Origin: Vibrio lentus
Lineage (GTDB): Bacteria > Pseudomonadota > Gammaproteobacteria > Enterobacterales > Vibrionaceae
Reading direction: 5' to 3'
Length of the DNA stretch: 64,000 nt
Assembly: GCF_002875945.1 (NCBI RefSeq)
Contig: NZ_MCZK01000097.1
Location: forward strand, 1 to 64,000
Position numbers and translations under genes: made by a program. The notes beneath the pieces are model-generated. The model worked only from the letters and a program-made list of their open reading frames with translations. It had not been told where the DNA came from and ran no database searches. This document shows, in pieces, positions 9,063 through 18,552 of the stretch (position 1 is its first letter; the number at the start of each line of letters is the position of its first letter).

Positions 9063-9524
9063 ATGAAAAGACAAGGCGGTTTCACCCTAATCGAACTAGT
9101 GGTTGTAATTGTTATTCTAGGTATTCTTGCTGTAACTGCGGCACCACGTTTCCTAAACCTACAAGGTGATGCTCGTGAAGCGTCATTACAAGGCTTAAAA
9201 GGTGCAATGAACGGAGCTTCGGGGATTGTATTTGGTAAAGCTGCTATTGAAGGTTCTGAAACGGCAAGTGCAGCTACAGGTACTGACGTTGACGGTATTT
9301 CTACTATTTTTGGTTACCCACGCGCAACAGAAGATGGTATTGGTGCTGCAGTAGTTGGCTTAGGTGACGACTGGGCTGTTGCTGCAAGTGTTGCTAACAC
9401 GAGTATCACATATACTTTTTCGGGCAGTACTGATGTTACTTGTGCTGTTCGTTTTGACCAAGCTACAGGTACTGCTGTATCAGAAGCAGCTTCAGCTACA
9501 GTAATTGACACAGGTTGTAACTAA
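9063..9524 (+). CDS. mshA: MSHA major pilin MshA
   Basis: A 153-residue major pilin. The leader MKRQGG is cut by prepilin peptidase before [20 protein letters not shown]; mature Glu5 is present. The [20 protein letters not shown] segment is typical of MSHA pilins. Two Cys (TDVTCAVRF and the penultimate residue) form the expected D-loop. The head is Gly/Ala/Ser/Thr-rich and acidic. Codon use is restricted and high-expression-like compared with the genes that follow. It is preceded by a purine-rich GAGAGAG ribosome site and followed 16 bp later by a strong terminator, which would give mshA more transcript than the genes after it. Confidence 0.96.
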   Translation: MKRQGGFTLIELVVVIVILGILAVTAAPRFLNLQGDAREASLQGLKGAMNGASGIVFGKAAIEGSETASAATGTDVDGISTIFGYPRATEDGIGAAVVGLGDDWAVAASVANTSITYTFSGSTDVTCAVRFDQATGTAVSEAASATVIDTGCN

Positions 9525-9540
9525 TTACGATAGTAATGAA

Positions 9541-9566
9541 AGGCCAGCTATCGCTGGCCTTTTTTC
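9541..9566 (+). terminator. Rho-independent terminator after mshA
   Basis: An 8-bp perfect stem AGGCCAGC/GCTGGCCT with a TATC loop is followed by a run of T residues (9560-9565). It lies between mshA and mshC in the middle of the pilin operon, so it likely acts as a partial terminator that makes the major pilin message more abundant than the minor pilin messages. Confidence 0.9.
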
Positions 9567-9665
9567 TATCTGTAGCTCATAAATATCAAAACTATTCATA
9601 TACATAAGTTCGAAATTTTTATTGTCTTGTATAATCAATACTTGTTAGGTGGTCAGAGGTTCATT

Positions 9666-10166
9666 ATGGATAACAGTCGGATACCTAAAGGCTTTACTCT
9701 GGTAGAGCTAATCGTCGTTATCATTATCCTTGCTATCGTGTCAATTACAGCTGTATCACGTATGTCAGGTCGAAGTAGTTTTGAACTATATGCTCTGCAA
9801 GATCAAGTAATCTCCATTGTTCGGCAAGTTCAGTTGAATAGAATGCAATCCAATATGGATATGTCTGTGTCAGGTGCCGAAAGCTTACGTTTAGTGGCTG
9901 CGAACAATTGCATCGGCTCGCAATCTGCTTGTGACAACTTATCTGAAACAAGAAGTGATGTTATCGCTAGTGATGATTATAGTTTCTCATCTGTACCTTC
10001 CTCTAGCTACTCTTCTCCAATCGAATTCAGCCTTTTAGGTAATCCTGAAAATACCGCTTCATCTGGTGTTCAAATTACGATTTCATCCAATAATAGTTCA
10101 GACAGAGCTTGGGTTTGTATCAATTCTCAAGGTTTTGTTTATCCAAGTAATCAGGCATGCCCATGA
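9666..10166 (+). CDS. mshC: MSHA minor pilin MshC
   Basis: A minor pilin of 166 residues. I use ATG 9666 because it has an upstream CAGAGG ribosome site and gives a normal leader (MDNSRIPKG) before FTLVELIVVIIILAIVSITA; a TTG at 9627 would add 13 residues. The head region is Ser-rich and has paired Cys residues (NNCIGSQSAC and VCIN...QACP). Minor pilins of this type prime pilus assembly. The gene overlaps mshD slightly. From here to mshQ, codon use is more A/T-rich than in mshA and the assembly genes. Confidence 0.9.
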   Translation: MDNSRIPKGFTLVELIVVIIILAIVSITAVSRMSGRSSFELYALQDQVISIVRQVQLNRMQSNMDMSVSGAESLRLVAANNCIGSQSACDNLSETRSDVIASDDYSFSSVPSSSYSSPIEFSLLGNPENTASSGVQITISSNNSSDRAWVCINSQGFVYPSNQACP

Positions 10167-10525
10167 AGTACGTAAATAGTGGCTTTACGCTTATTGAGTC
10201 GATCATTGTTATTGTACTACTTGGTTTTGCAATGCTCGCATTTTCTACTTTTCTCGCACCACAATCCGCACTTTCTGGGCAAGTTAATTATTCCAACCGA
10301 GCCTCAGCATTAGGTCAAAGTATTATGACGGATCTTCTTGCTCGTGATTACGGGTCAGTAAGCTCTGGAACATCTATAGATCTTGGCAGCACTTACACTA
10401 ATTTTGATGTGGAGTTGATAGTTACCAACGATACACCGACCACGTCGATGCAGAAATTTACGCTAACAATTACCGCGAGCAATAACCCCCCTATCACTTT
10501 AGTCGCCTTTAAGGGGGAGTATTAA
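10163..10525 (+). CDS. mshD: MSHA minor pilin MshD
   Basis: A short (120-residue) minor pilin. ATG 10163 is preferred over ATG 10157, because the AGG at 10153-10155 is then properly spaced and the leader becomes MKYVNSG before FTLIESIIVIVLLGFAMLAF. It has Glu5 and the long hydrophobic helix but a small, Cys-free head domain. It overlaps the end of mshC and shares TAATG with mshO, so it is translationally coupled at both ends. Its head is too divergent for more detail. Confidence 0.87.
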   Translation: MKYVNSGFTLIESIIVIVLLGFAMLAFSTFLAPQSALSGQVNYSNRASALGQSIMTDLLARDYGSVSSGTSIDLGSTYTNFDVELIVTNDTPTTSMQKFTLTITASNNPPITLVAFKGEY

Positions 10526-11247
10526 TGAAGGATAAAGGGTTTACGCTAATAGAGATGATTTTGGCCATAGTCGTCTCAAGTATTGTATTACTTGGTGTCG
10601 CTAATTTTACTGAGCTTGGAATGAGAGGCTATTTTGGTTCTGTAGAGCGATTTCGATTACAAACTGAAGCTAGATTTGTATTGGAAAAGCTTTCTCGTGA
10701 AGTGAGACATGCTGTACCTAATATATTCCCGTCGGCAGAGAATAGTGGTTGTGTTTCATTCTATCCTATTGTTGAATCTGGGTTTTATGCGGTATCGGGA
10801 AGTGATATTAATTTTTTAGTTAGTGATACAAATGCAACTAGCGCATCATTGCAATCAATGTCTTTGGTCATAAACCCGACACAATCTCACACCGTTGTGA
10901 GTAGCGGTGTTAATAATGTGTTTTCTCTTAGTGGCGTCAGATCACTACCCACGGAAGATTTCTTCACGATACCTAGTGGTGCAGTTAGCCTCATTGGTGG
11001 CTCTGTTAGCAATAGGCATTATGTATTTGATGAAAACAATCTAGTCGAATACTGCCTTGCTGCTAATAATCTAATGACTAGAAATGGAATAACCATAAGC
11101 GACCGAATTGTTGTTGATAATAGTGTTCTGAGTTACCAACCCGCGGATGTTCAGAGAAGTGGTGTTGTTGAATTGATTCTCGAGTTTTCAGAAAACAATG
11201 AATCTACAGTATTCGAGCAAGATATACAGGTGATTAATGTCCCGTAA
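10525..11247 (+). CDS. mshO: MSHA minor pilin MshO (PilW-like)
   Basis: A 240-residue prepilin with leader MKDKG followed by FTLIEMILAIVVSSIVLLGV. It keeps Glu5 and the FRLQTEARFVLEKLSREVRHA helix typical of PilW/GspJ-type minor pilins, which sit near the pilus tip. The head is large and beta-rich, with two Cys residues (SGCVSF and EYCLAA). Its start overlaps the mshD stop and its end overlaps mshP by 11 bp. Confidence 0.9.
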   Translation: MKDKGFTLIEMILAIVVSSIVLLGVANFTELGMRGYFGSVERFRLQTEARFVLEKLSREVRHAVPNIFPSAENSGCVSFYPIVESGFYAVSGSDINFLVSDTNATSASLQSMSLVINPTQSHTVVSSGVNNVFSLSGVRSLPTEDFFTIPSGAVSLIGGSVSNRHYVFDENNLVEYCLAANNLMTRNGITISDRIVVDNSVLSYQPADVQRSGVVELILEFSENNESTVFEQDIQVINVP

Positions 11248-11686
11248 ATTATCCCAAAAAGGTAGTGCGCTAATCATGGTCATCTTTGTTATCGTGGTGC
11301 TGGGTTTCTTAGCGACAAGTTTGAGTCGAACTAGTTGGTCTGATAATGATTCAAACACTCGAGTTGTACTTGGCACGCAAGCTTGGTTACTCAGCCATTC
11401 TGTTAATGAGTATGTTATGACTCAGTTTTATCCGGATCCTGACCCACATTCTTCATCTGCTATTTCAACTGTATGCACTGACCCTATACCGAGTGCTGTG
11501 GCAAATGTTGCTGGTTCAATAGTTTCTGAGTCATCGATGAATTGTTCGCTGAGTTCATTGCAATGTGAAAGCCGGGGTCGGCTCGATGGTTTTGTTTTTT
11601 ATGTTTTAGAGTCCTCAGTTGTTTGTGGTTCTGGAGTGAGTGAAGTTCAACGTAATCAAGAGCTTTGGGTTAAGGAGGCTGAATGA
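11237..11686 (+). CDS. mshP: MSHA biogenesis protein MshP (PilX-like)
   Basis: A 149-residue protein with a short charged N-terminus (MSRKLSQKG) and a hydrophobic helix SALIMVIFVIVVLGFLATSL. As usual for PilX/GspK-like minor pilins, the residue after the Gly is Ser rather than Phe and Glu5 is absent. The head contains five Cys residues, suggesting disulfides. It overlaps mshO upstream and shares ATGA with mshQ downstream. It probably joins MshO in a tip complex; this is inferred from the PilW-PilX analogy. Confidence 0.88.
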   Translation: MSRKLSQKGSALIMVIFVIVVLGFLATSLSRTSWSDNDSNTRVVLGTQAWLLSHSVNEYVMTQFYPDPDPHSSSAISTVCTDPIPSAVANVAGSIVSESSMNCSLSSLQCESRGRLDGFVFYVLESSVVCGSGVSEVQRNQELWVKEAE

Positions 11687-14600
11687 AACATCTTAGTATA
11701 ATATTTGCGCTGCTATTTATTTCTTTTCCTTCTTTTGCTGATTTTTCTTCATCCCAATGTAGTTCTCTCCACGCAGGGGACGATTTCTCCGTATGGTTTA
11801 AATTAGCTCCATCGTCCGGGGAAGATACTATATATGCGACTAAAAGAAATGGCGGTAGTCCGACACCCATTTGGAGTAATGATAGTAGCGTTCAAAGCCC
11901 CGTAATTGATGATAACGAAACGTCGAATGGTGAGTTTTATGAGGTTTGGCTTGAATATGAGAGCGTCACGAATAAGTCAGGATGGTTAACTTACAATTTG
12001 TGGGAAGGAAGTTCTTGGCGACAAGTTGGAACTCGTCAATATGCTGACCTTTCAGGGCTTTCTGCAGCGATTGCGGTTTCAGGCGATGGGGCGAGCGAAA
12101 TCAAGTGTGATGATGATATAACTCAACCTCCTCCAAGTTATGCACCCCAAGCGCTTTACCAGTTTGGTGTCATGCAATGTAATGGCTCAGAATGTAAGAT
12201 TCCGCTGAATAAACCTTTTACGAACACGCCACTTGTGTTTGTAATGCCAACTATCGATCCAGCTAATCCTGACTCAGATGCTCCTGCAACGTTAGTTGTG
12301 ACTAATGTTACGAAAACGGAAGCAACGATTAAGCAAATTAAAGCTCCTAAGAATGGAGGTGGCTCAGATTTAACTAGTCAACCAATGACAGAGGTTAGTT
12401 ATCTTGCTATTGAACCTGGGGTGGCTGACTTTAATGGTCATCAAGTAATCGCTGGATATCTGGAGACTGATGAAGCAAGTGCTAAGTCTGGTTCAAACGA
12501 CAATGATAGAGTTCTCTATAGTGATTTTGGTGGAGGGACGTTCTCCTCAAATCCAGTCGTGTTACACCAAATCCAAACTCGGAATAATAGTGCTAAATGG
12601 ATGACATCAGGAAAGGTAAAAAGAACTAATGAAAGATCTTACGTAGATCTATTTTTAGAGCTCAGTGCTTCTCACAGTAGTAATCGTGATTATGAAGATG
12701 AAAAAATAGCGTTTTTAGCAACATTACCAACTAATTCCAATCTTGAGGTTGATGGGTATAAGGTTCAATTTGCAAGAGGTTATGATACGCCAAGTCAAAG
12801 TGGTAGTGACCCAATGCTAGACGGTTGTGAAGATAAGTACGCCACTAGCTCTCTAAGTAGTATTGATGGGATCATCGCCAATAAACAAGAGAGAGCTGGT
12901 GGGCACGGAGGTTGGTTACGCCGTTGTAACATCAATAACGATAAGGTTAGTTTTGTTGTAGATGAAGATTTTAGAGACCGTACTCATATACCGGAAGAGG
13001 TTGGTTACTTTGCTTTTGAAAGAGTAATGCTACCTATTGAAAAGTGTGACTACTTTCCTGAAATGTTGCAGTCGAATCGTTATCGCCCTAGCTCTAATCC
13101 GGGAGAGTGGATACCTTGGGACGGGGCATTAAATATATCTTCGGGCAATGGTAGTGGAAATAATATCTACTTAAACCAACTATCTAAATCAGAAGCCATA
13201 GGTTTTTCTTCTTCTAGCGTTTCTGGTATTGGTGCCTGTGTGTACAAAGATGGCCAAAACAATGGTGGCAGCTGCACAGTTAGTACGACTAAGAATTTGT
13301 TTCCGTTTGGCGTGCCTGATACAGCAACTTTTAGTGCTTCCGGTGGGGAATTGATAGCTGCTGGTAATAATCAAAGCACGATTGCAACGCAGTACTATTA
13401 TACTTCATTATCTTTTAGTGCAAACAATAGCACTGTTATTTTTCCAGCTGGCGAATACTGGATTGATAGCATTAACTTCAATCACAACGATTCTTATATT
13501 CAGGTGCAAGGTGATGGCCCCGTTGTTATTCACTATAACCATATTAATTTTTATCAAAAAAGTCGTATATACATAAATGCGGGCAAGAATGATCAGAGTG
13601 ATCCAGACTCTAATTATGATCATAATAAATTAACTTTTATTGGGCATGGAGCTCTTGCTGCGTTTTGGCCGCAAAATGGTAGTGATATTCGCTTAAATGC
13701 AAATGTGTATATATCTCCAGAGTCTGCTAGCGTTGGCTTTGATGTCAATAATGTAGCCCGTTTTCAAATGACTGGAGCAATAACAGCTCCTAGAGTTACG
13801 TTTAGAGCAAGAGACACTAGCTACATAAAAGCTCAAAGTTTAACTGGATGTTATACACCTACAGAACCCACTATAAAATATATAGAAATCGAACCTAATA
13901 ATTACCACTTAACTTGTGATGATACAGCTCAAGTCTATGTAATTCCCTATGATGATAACGATCAGCCAATGGATAGTGTGGATGGAGAAACGGTATCAAT
14001 AAGCGCGCAGGGCGTCACTTTTAGTGGTGGCTCATTTGACAGTCAGAATAAGCGGTTTGTTTTTGATATCGATAGTCGAGATGGTAACCAATATGGCGCT
14101 ATTCCTGTAACGGCTAATGTAGTTGGAAGTGCGATTGAAGATACTAGCGACCTTATCTTTGTGCCACTAAAATTTGAAGTCAATAACGAAAAGTTTATCG
14201 AACTGATAGCGGGTCAAGAGAAAGATTCAATCCCGATAAAGGCACTGGCGTGTGATAACACGGGTAAGCCTATTTCATTAGGCTATTCTGTCGATTTGGA
14301 CGAGAGTAATGTAACTCAGACTAAATTTACCCCTAGCTCGGGAAATAGTGCGTCTTTAAAACTTGATGCTTCAGTAACCAATGCTGAAGGGAGTATTAGT
14401 CTTAAATTCGATGAATCTGGATGGTTTGAAGGTGCTCTAAAGGCTCCTGTTTCGTGCGATGATTTCCCTAATGCACAAGGTTGCCCAGAGGGCACAATAA
14501 AGCAGGTGGTTGGACAGGTTGAGTTTAAAGCTAGACCGTGGAAAATTGCGATTTGTGATATAAAAGAGACGTCTGTAACAACAAATTCAAATCCAGCAAC

Positions 14601-15897
14601 GACGACTGGAAGCCCCGGGTTTATGGCTTCAGGTGAGAACTTTTCTGTCAAGTATCGACCAATTGTATTTGGTAGTGGAGACGAGTGTAATTTAGATGTA
14701 ACTACTAACTATGCACTAGATTCCGGTCCTATCAATGTGTCTTTTAAATTAGTTTATCCCAACATTGTTGATGACAATTTAAATATAACGCCAGCGGTGG
14801 TAGGACCGTTTGATAACTCTTCCGAACTTGTGATTTCAAATTATTTATGGGATGAAGTCGGCTCTGTGCAATTTAAGACAAATGCTACGTACCTTACTAT
14901 GGATCTAAATGAAGATACGGAACTAGTAGGTCGCTTTTATCCAAAATATTTCTCCACGATAGGTACTCCAATTTGGGACTATCCAGGAAGTGGAGTAAGT
15001 GAGCAAAGCTTTGCTTATATGAATCAACCATTCGATGGTGTCGAATTTGAAGTTGAGGCGCTAAATGCTCTAGGGAACGCGATTGAAAATTATGCATCAT
15101 TTGATAGCACGTTAACGGCGGGTTTCTCATTATTTGAGCCAAATTTTGGTGACCGCTTTAATGCTCCTGTACCTAACAAAGAGTGGACTGCTACTGATAA
15201 TCGAAGTATTGGTACTTTTACATTAAGTGAAACTTCTCCTTCAACTGACTGTGATTCAGAACTATGTCTCGAAAAATTATCAATGGCTAATAATTATGAG
15301 GATGGTCCTTACAACGGTACTAATGGCAACTCAACAGATATATCAATTACTCACACTGGTTCTGTAAGTGATGATCCGGTTGCTTATCAGAACGAGGAGG
15401 GGAGTAGAGATCCTCAACTCCTAACCGCGCAGCCCGATATTCGCTTTGGTCGAATGGACTTAGACGATGTTGGTGGTAATTCAGGAGCAACAATTACTAT
15501 TCCTCTAAGAGTTGAGTATTGGAATGGCAGTCGCTTTGTTCTTAATGAAGATGATAATGCTACAAACGTCGAAGCTTCTACGAGCGCTAGCGATGTTATT
15601 TGGTCAGAAGACGACAGTGTTACCACGACAGTAACACTCGCTAATGGCGGACTGGTCTCTGATGGAGAATCTCGTAACCTGACGGCTTCTCAAGGTGCAG
15701 GTGTAAGCGCGCGTGAACAAGTACAGTTGTGGCAAAATATGGATGATATTCCATGGCTCAGATACGATTGGGGTAGCGATAAAGTTTCGGATGAGGCAAA
15801 TGGAGAGCAGGATCCCTCCACCGTCGTCACATTTGGTATCTACCGCGGTAACGATCGAGTGATTTACCGAGGTGAAAGCGGTTTAACAGGTCAGTAA
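11683..15897 (+). CDS. mshQ: MSHA tip adhesin-like protein MshQ
   Basis: A 1404-residue secreted protein. A signal peptide (MKHLSIIFALLFISFPSFA) is followed by a small beta domain (to about residue 145) and a module at about 160-300 with H-type-lectin-like features (FGVMQCNGSEC, PFTNTPLVFVMPTID, VSYLAIEPG). The middle region is rich in Ser, Asn and Asp. A long C-terminal region (about 730-1404) corresponds to the conserved part of MshQ proteins and ends in the diagnostic GIYRGNDRVIYRGESGLTGQ. By analogy with PilY1-like proteins it may act as a pilus-tip adhesin; that is inference. ATA, AGA and other A/T-rich codons are frequent, unlike mshE or mreB, suggesting diversification or exchange. Confidence 0.9.
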   Translation: MKHLSIIFALLFISFPSFADFSSSQCSSLHAGDDFSVWFKLAPSSGEDTIYATKRNGGSPTPIWSNDSSVQSPVIDDNETSNGEFYEVWLEYESVTNKSGWLTYNLWEGSSWRQVGTRQYADLSGLSAAIAVSGDGASEIKCDDDITQPPPSYAPQALYQFGVMQCNGSECKIPLNKPFTNTPLVFVMPTIDPANPDSDAPATLVVTNVTKTEATIKQIKAPKNGGGSDLTSQPMTEVSYLAIEPGVADFNGHQVIAGYLETDEASAKSGSNDNDRVLYSDFGGGTFSSNPVVLHQIQTRNNSAKWMTSGKVKRTNERSYVDLFLELSASHSSNRDYEDEKIAFLATLPTNSNLEVDGYKVQFARGYDTPSQSGSDPMLDGCEDKYATSSLSSIDGIIANKQERAGGHGGWLRRCNINNDKVSFVVDEDFRDRTHIPEEVGYFAFERVMLPIEKCDYFPEMLQSNRYRPSSNPGEWIPWDGALNISSGNGSGNNIYLNQLSKSEAIGFSSSSVSGIGACVYKDGQNNGGSCTVSTTKNLFPFGVPDTATFSASGGELIAAGNNQSTIATQYYYTSLSFSANNSTVIFPAGEYWIDSINFNHNDSYIQVQGDGPVVIHYNHINFYQKSRIYINAGKNDQSDPDSNYDHNKLTFIGHGALAAFWPQNGSDIRLNANVYISPESASVGFDVNNVARFQMTGAITAPRVTFRARDTSYIKAQSLTGCYTPTEPTIKYIEIEPNNYHLTCDDTAQVYVIPYDDNDQPMDSVDGETVSISAQGVTFSGGSFDSQNKRFVFDIDSRDGNQYGAIPVTANVVGSAIEDTSDLIFVPLKFEVNNEKFIELIAGQEKDSIPIKALACDNTGKPISLGYSVDLDESNVTQTKFTPSSGNSASLKLDASVTNAEGSISLKFDESGWFEGALKAPVSCDDFPNAQGCPEGTIKQVVGQVEFKARPWKIAICDIKETSVTTNSNPATTTGSPGFMASGENFSVKYRPIVFGSGDECNLDVTTNYALDSGPINVSFKLVYPNIVDDNLNITPAVVGPFDNSSELVISNYLWDEVGSVQFKTNATYLTMDLNEDTELVGRFYPKYFSTIGTPIWDYPGSGVSEQSFAYMNQPFDGVEFEVEALNALGNAIENYASFDSTLTAGFSLFEPNFGDRFNAPVPNKEWTATDNRSIGTFTLSETSPSTDCDSELCLEKLSMANNYEDGPYNGTNGNSTDISITHTGSVSDDPVAYQNEEGSRDPQLLTAQPDIRFGRMDLDDVGGNSGATITIPLRVEYWNGSRFVLNEDDNATNVEASTSASDVIWSEDDSVTTTVTLANGGLVSDGESRNLTASQGAGVSAREQVQLWQNMDDIPWLRYDWGSDKVSDEANGEQDPSTVVTFGIYRGNDRVIYRGESGLTGQ

Positions 15898-15967
15898 AAA
15901 TATAATTTTTGCCCCTTAAGTTAGGAATCTGTAAGAAATTGCGGGTTTCAGTCCATGTTTATACTTC

Positions 15968-15994
15968 AATGCCTTGCCGTGACAGCAAGGCATT
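15968..15994 (+). terminator. Stem-loop after mshQ (possible terminator without T-tract)
   Basis: A 10-bp perfect inverted repeat AATGCCTTGC/GCAAGGCATT with a 7-nt loop lies 70 bp after the mshQ stop and 53 bp before mreB. The only following T-rich sequence is weak, so it could be an inefficient terminator or a transcript-end stabiliser. The mreB promoter must lie nearby; I could not define it. Confidence 0.5.
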
Positions 15995-16038
15995 GGTACA
16001 TTTAGTGCAATTTTTGTCTTCTAATTCTTGCAGGATGA

Positions 16039-17091
<1,053 letters not shown>

Positions 17092-17101
17092 TATCTAGTG
17101 T

Positions 17102-17139
17102 TAGGCTCTTTTCTTATCTAGTTTTATGTAAAGAGCCTA
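17102..17139 (+). terminator. Stem-loop between mreB and mreC
   Basis: An inverted repeat TAGGCTCTTT/AAAGAGCCTA (10 bp, 18-nt loop) follows mreB. It is not followed by a T-tract, so it probably attenuates or stabilises the message rather than ending it. Just after it are two imperfect direct copies of a (T/C)TATAGGATCAAATGTAG-like segment (about 17148-17184). Confidence 0.45.
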
Positions 17140-17185
17140 GGACCTTGTCTATAGGATCAAATGTAGCTCTAGGACCAAATATAGA

Positions 17186-18073
17186 ATGAAGCCAATTTTT
17201 GGTAGAGGTCCCTCTCTACAATTGCGCCTGTTTTTTGCTGTAATTTTATCAGCCAGCCTTATGCTGGCTGATAGTCGTTTAGATGCTTTCTCAAATGTCC
17301 GCTATCTATTGAACAGCATGGTTGCGCCTATCCAGTATGCAGCCAACTTGCCTCGCACTATGTTCGATGGTGTATACGACCGTTTTAGCACTCGCAAAGG
17401 GCTAATCGAATCCAACCATAATATTAAACGAGAAGTCTTGCGTCTGAAGAGCGAGCTGATTTTGCTTGAGCAATATCAAGAGGAAAACAAGCGCCTTCGT
17501 AAGCTATTGGGCTCTCCGTTTATCCGTGATGAGAAGAAAGTCGTCACAGAAGTTATGGCTGTTGATACTTCACCGTATCGTCATCAAGTTGTGATCGATA
17601 AAGGCTTGATTGATGGAGTATATGAAGGTCAACCGGTGATCAACGAGAAAGGCATTGTCGGTCAAGTTACCTTTGTTGCTGCTCATAATAGCCGTGTCCT
17701 TCTACTCACTGATGCAAACAATGCGATTCCCGTGCAGGTTATTCGTAACGATATTCGTGTGATTGCTTCGGGTAATGGCAACATTGATGAGATTCAGCTA
17801 GAACACATTCCAACCAGTACAGATATTCAAGAAGAAGATTTACTTGTGACCTCTGGTTTGGGTGGGGTATATCCAGAAGGTTATCCAGTGGCTTATGTTT
17901 CTGCGGTTGATTACGACCCGAAACGTGAGTTCGCCGTTATTAAAGCAGAACCAGTGGTTGAGTTTGATAAGCTCAGATACTTGCTGCTTGTATGGCCAGA
18001 CGAGAACAAACAGATGCAAGCGGATCAATCCAGCATAGAACAAGCATTGTTAGAGGGCGAAGATGGCCAATAG
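17186..18073 (+). CDS. mreC: Rod shape-determining protein MreC
   Basis: A 295-residue bitopic protein of the elongasome. The cytoplasmic start MKPIFGRGPSLQLRL is nearly identical to the enterobacterial protein. One membrane segment (about residues 14-32) leads to a coiled coil (about 70-108, KREVLRLKSELILLEQYQEE) and then two beta-barrel domains with the conserved VIDKGLIDGVYEGQPV and LLTDANNAIPVQV motifs. MreC activates PBP2/RodA. It overlaps mreD by 11 bp. The ribosome site is weak (AGGA 11 nt upstream). Confidence 0.97.
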   Translation: MKPIFGRGPSLQLRLFFAVILSASLMLADSRLDAFSNVRYLLNSMVAPIQYAANLPRTMFDGVYDRFSTRKGLIESNHNIKREVLRLKSELILLEQYQEENKRLRKLLGSPFIRDEKKVVTEVMAVDTSPYRHQVVIDKGLIDGVYEGQPVINEKGIVGQVTFVAAHNSRVLLLTDANNAIPVQVIRNDIRVIASGNGNIDEIQLEHIPTSTDIQEEDLLVTSGLGGVYPEGYPVAYVSAVDYDPKREFAVIKAEPVVEFDKLRYLLLVWPDENKQMQADQSSIEQALLEGEDGQ

Positions 18074-18551
18074 CGTTTTAAGAAGCAAGGTAGTAATTGG
18101 TTGCTCATTTTTGATCGCGCTTATTCTGCAGACGATCCCTTGGCCTGGTAGTTTGGATCTATTCAGGCCGTCTTGGCTATTGCTGGTTACCTGTTACTGG
18201 GTTCTTGCTCTTCCTCACCGTGTTAACGTGGGTAGTGCTTTGATTCTAGGCTTATTGTGGGATCTTTTGATCGGTTCTACGTTAGGTATTCGTGGGATGA
18301 TGATGGCAATCGTGATGTACATTATTGCACTCAACTTCCTCGTGATCCGCAACATGGCGTTGTGGCAACAAGCCATGATCATCGCGGCTTTAACGGTATT
18401 GTTTGAAGTGTTGATCTTCTTTGGTGAATATTTGATTCAAGATGTCGTTTTTAATCCATTATCGCTATGGAGCGCATTGATTAACTGTATACTTTGGCCG
18501 TGGATGTTTTTATTAATGAGACGAGTCCGTCGCCATTGGCATGTGAGGTAA
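18063..18551 (+). CDS. mreD: Rod shape-determining protein MreD
   Basis: A 162-residue, highly hydrophobic inner-membrane protein with about five to six membrane segments, the expected size for MreD. It contains the conserved PSWLLLVTCYWVLALPHRVNVG segment (in part) and a positively charged C-terminus (RRVRRHWHVR). The start lies inside the end of mreC, implying translational coupling. It acts with MreC and RodZ in rod-shape synthesis. Confidence 0.95.
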   Translation: MANSVLRSKVVIGCSFLIALILQTIPWPGSLDLFRPSWLLLVTCYWVLALPHRVNVGSALILGLLWDLLIGSTLGIRGMMMAIVMYIIALNFLVIRNMALWQQAMIIAALTVLFEVLIFFGEYLIQDVVFNPLSLWSALINCILWPWMFLLMRRVRRHWHVR

Positions 18552-18552
18552 T

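Noticed and set aside
17148..17184. Riboswitch or sRNA in the mreB-mreC gap
   Set aside because: Only a hairpin and two imperfect short repeats are visible; nothing matches a known riboswitch core, and there is no promoter-terminator pair for an sRNA.
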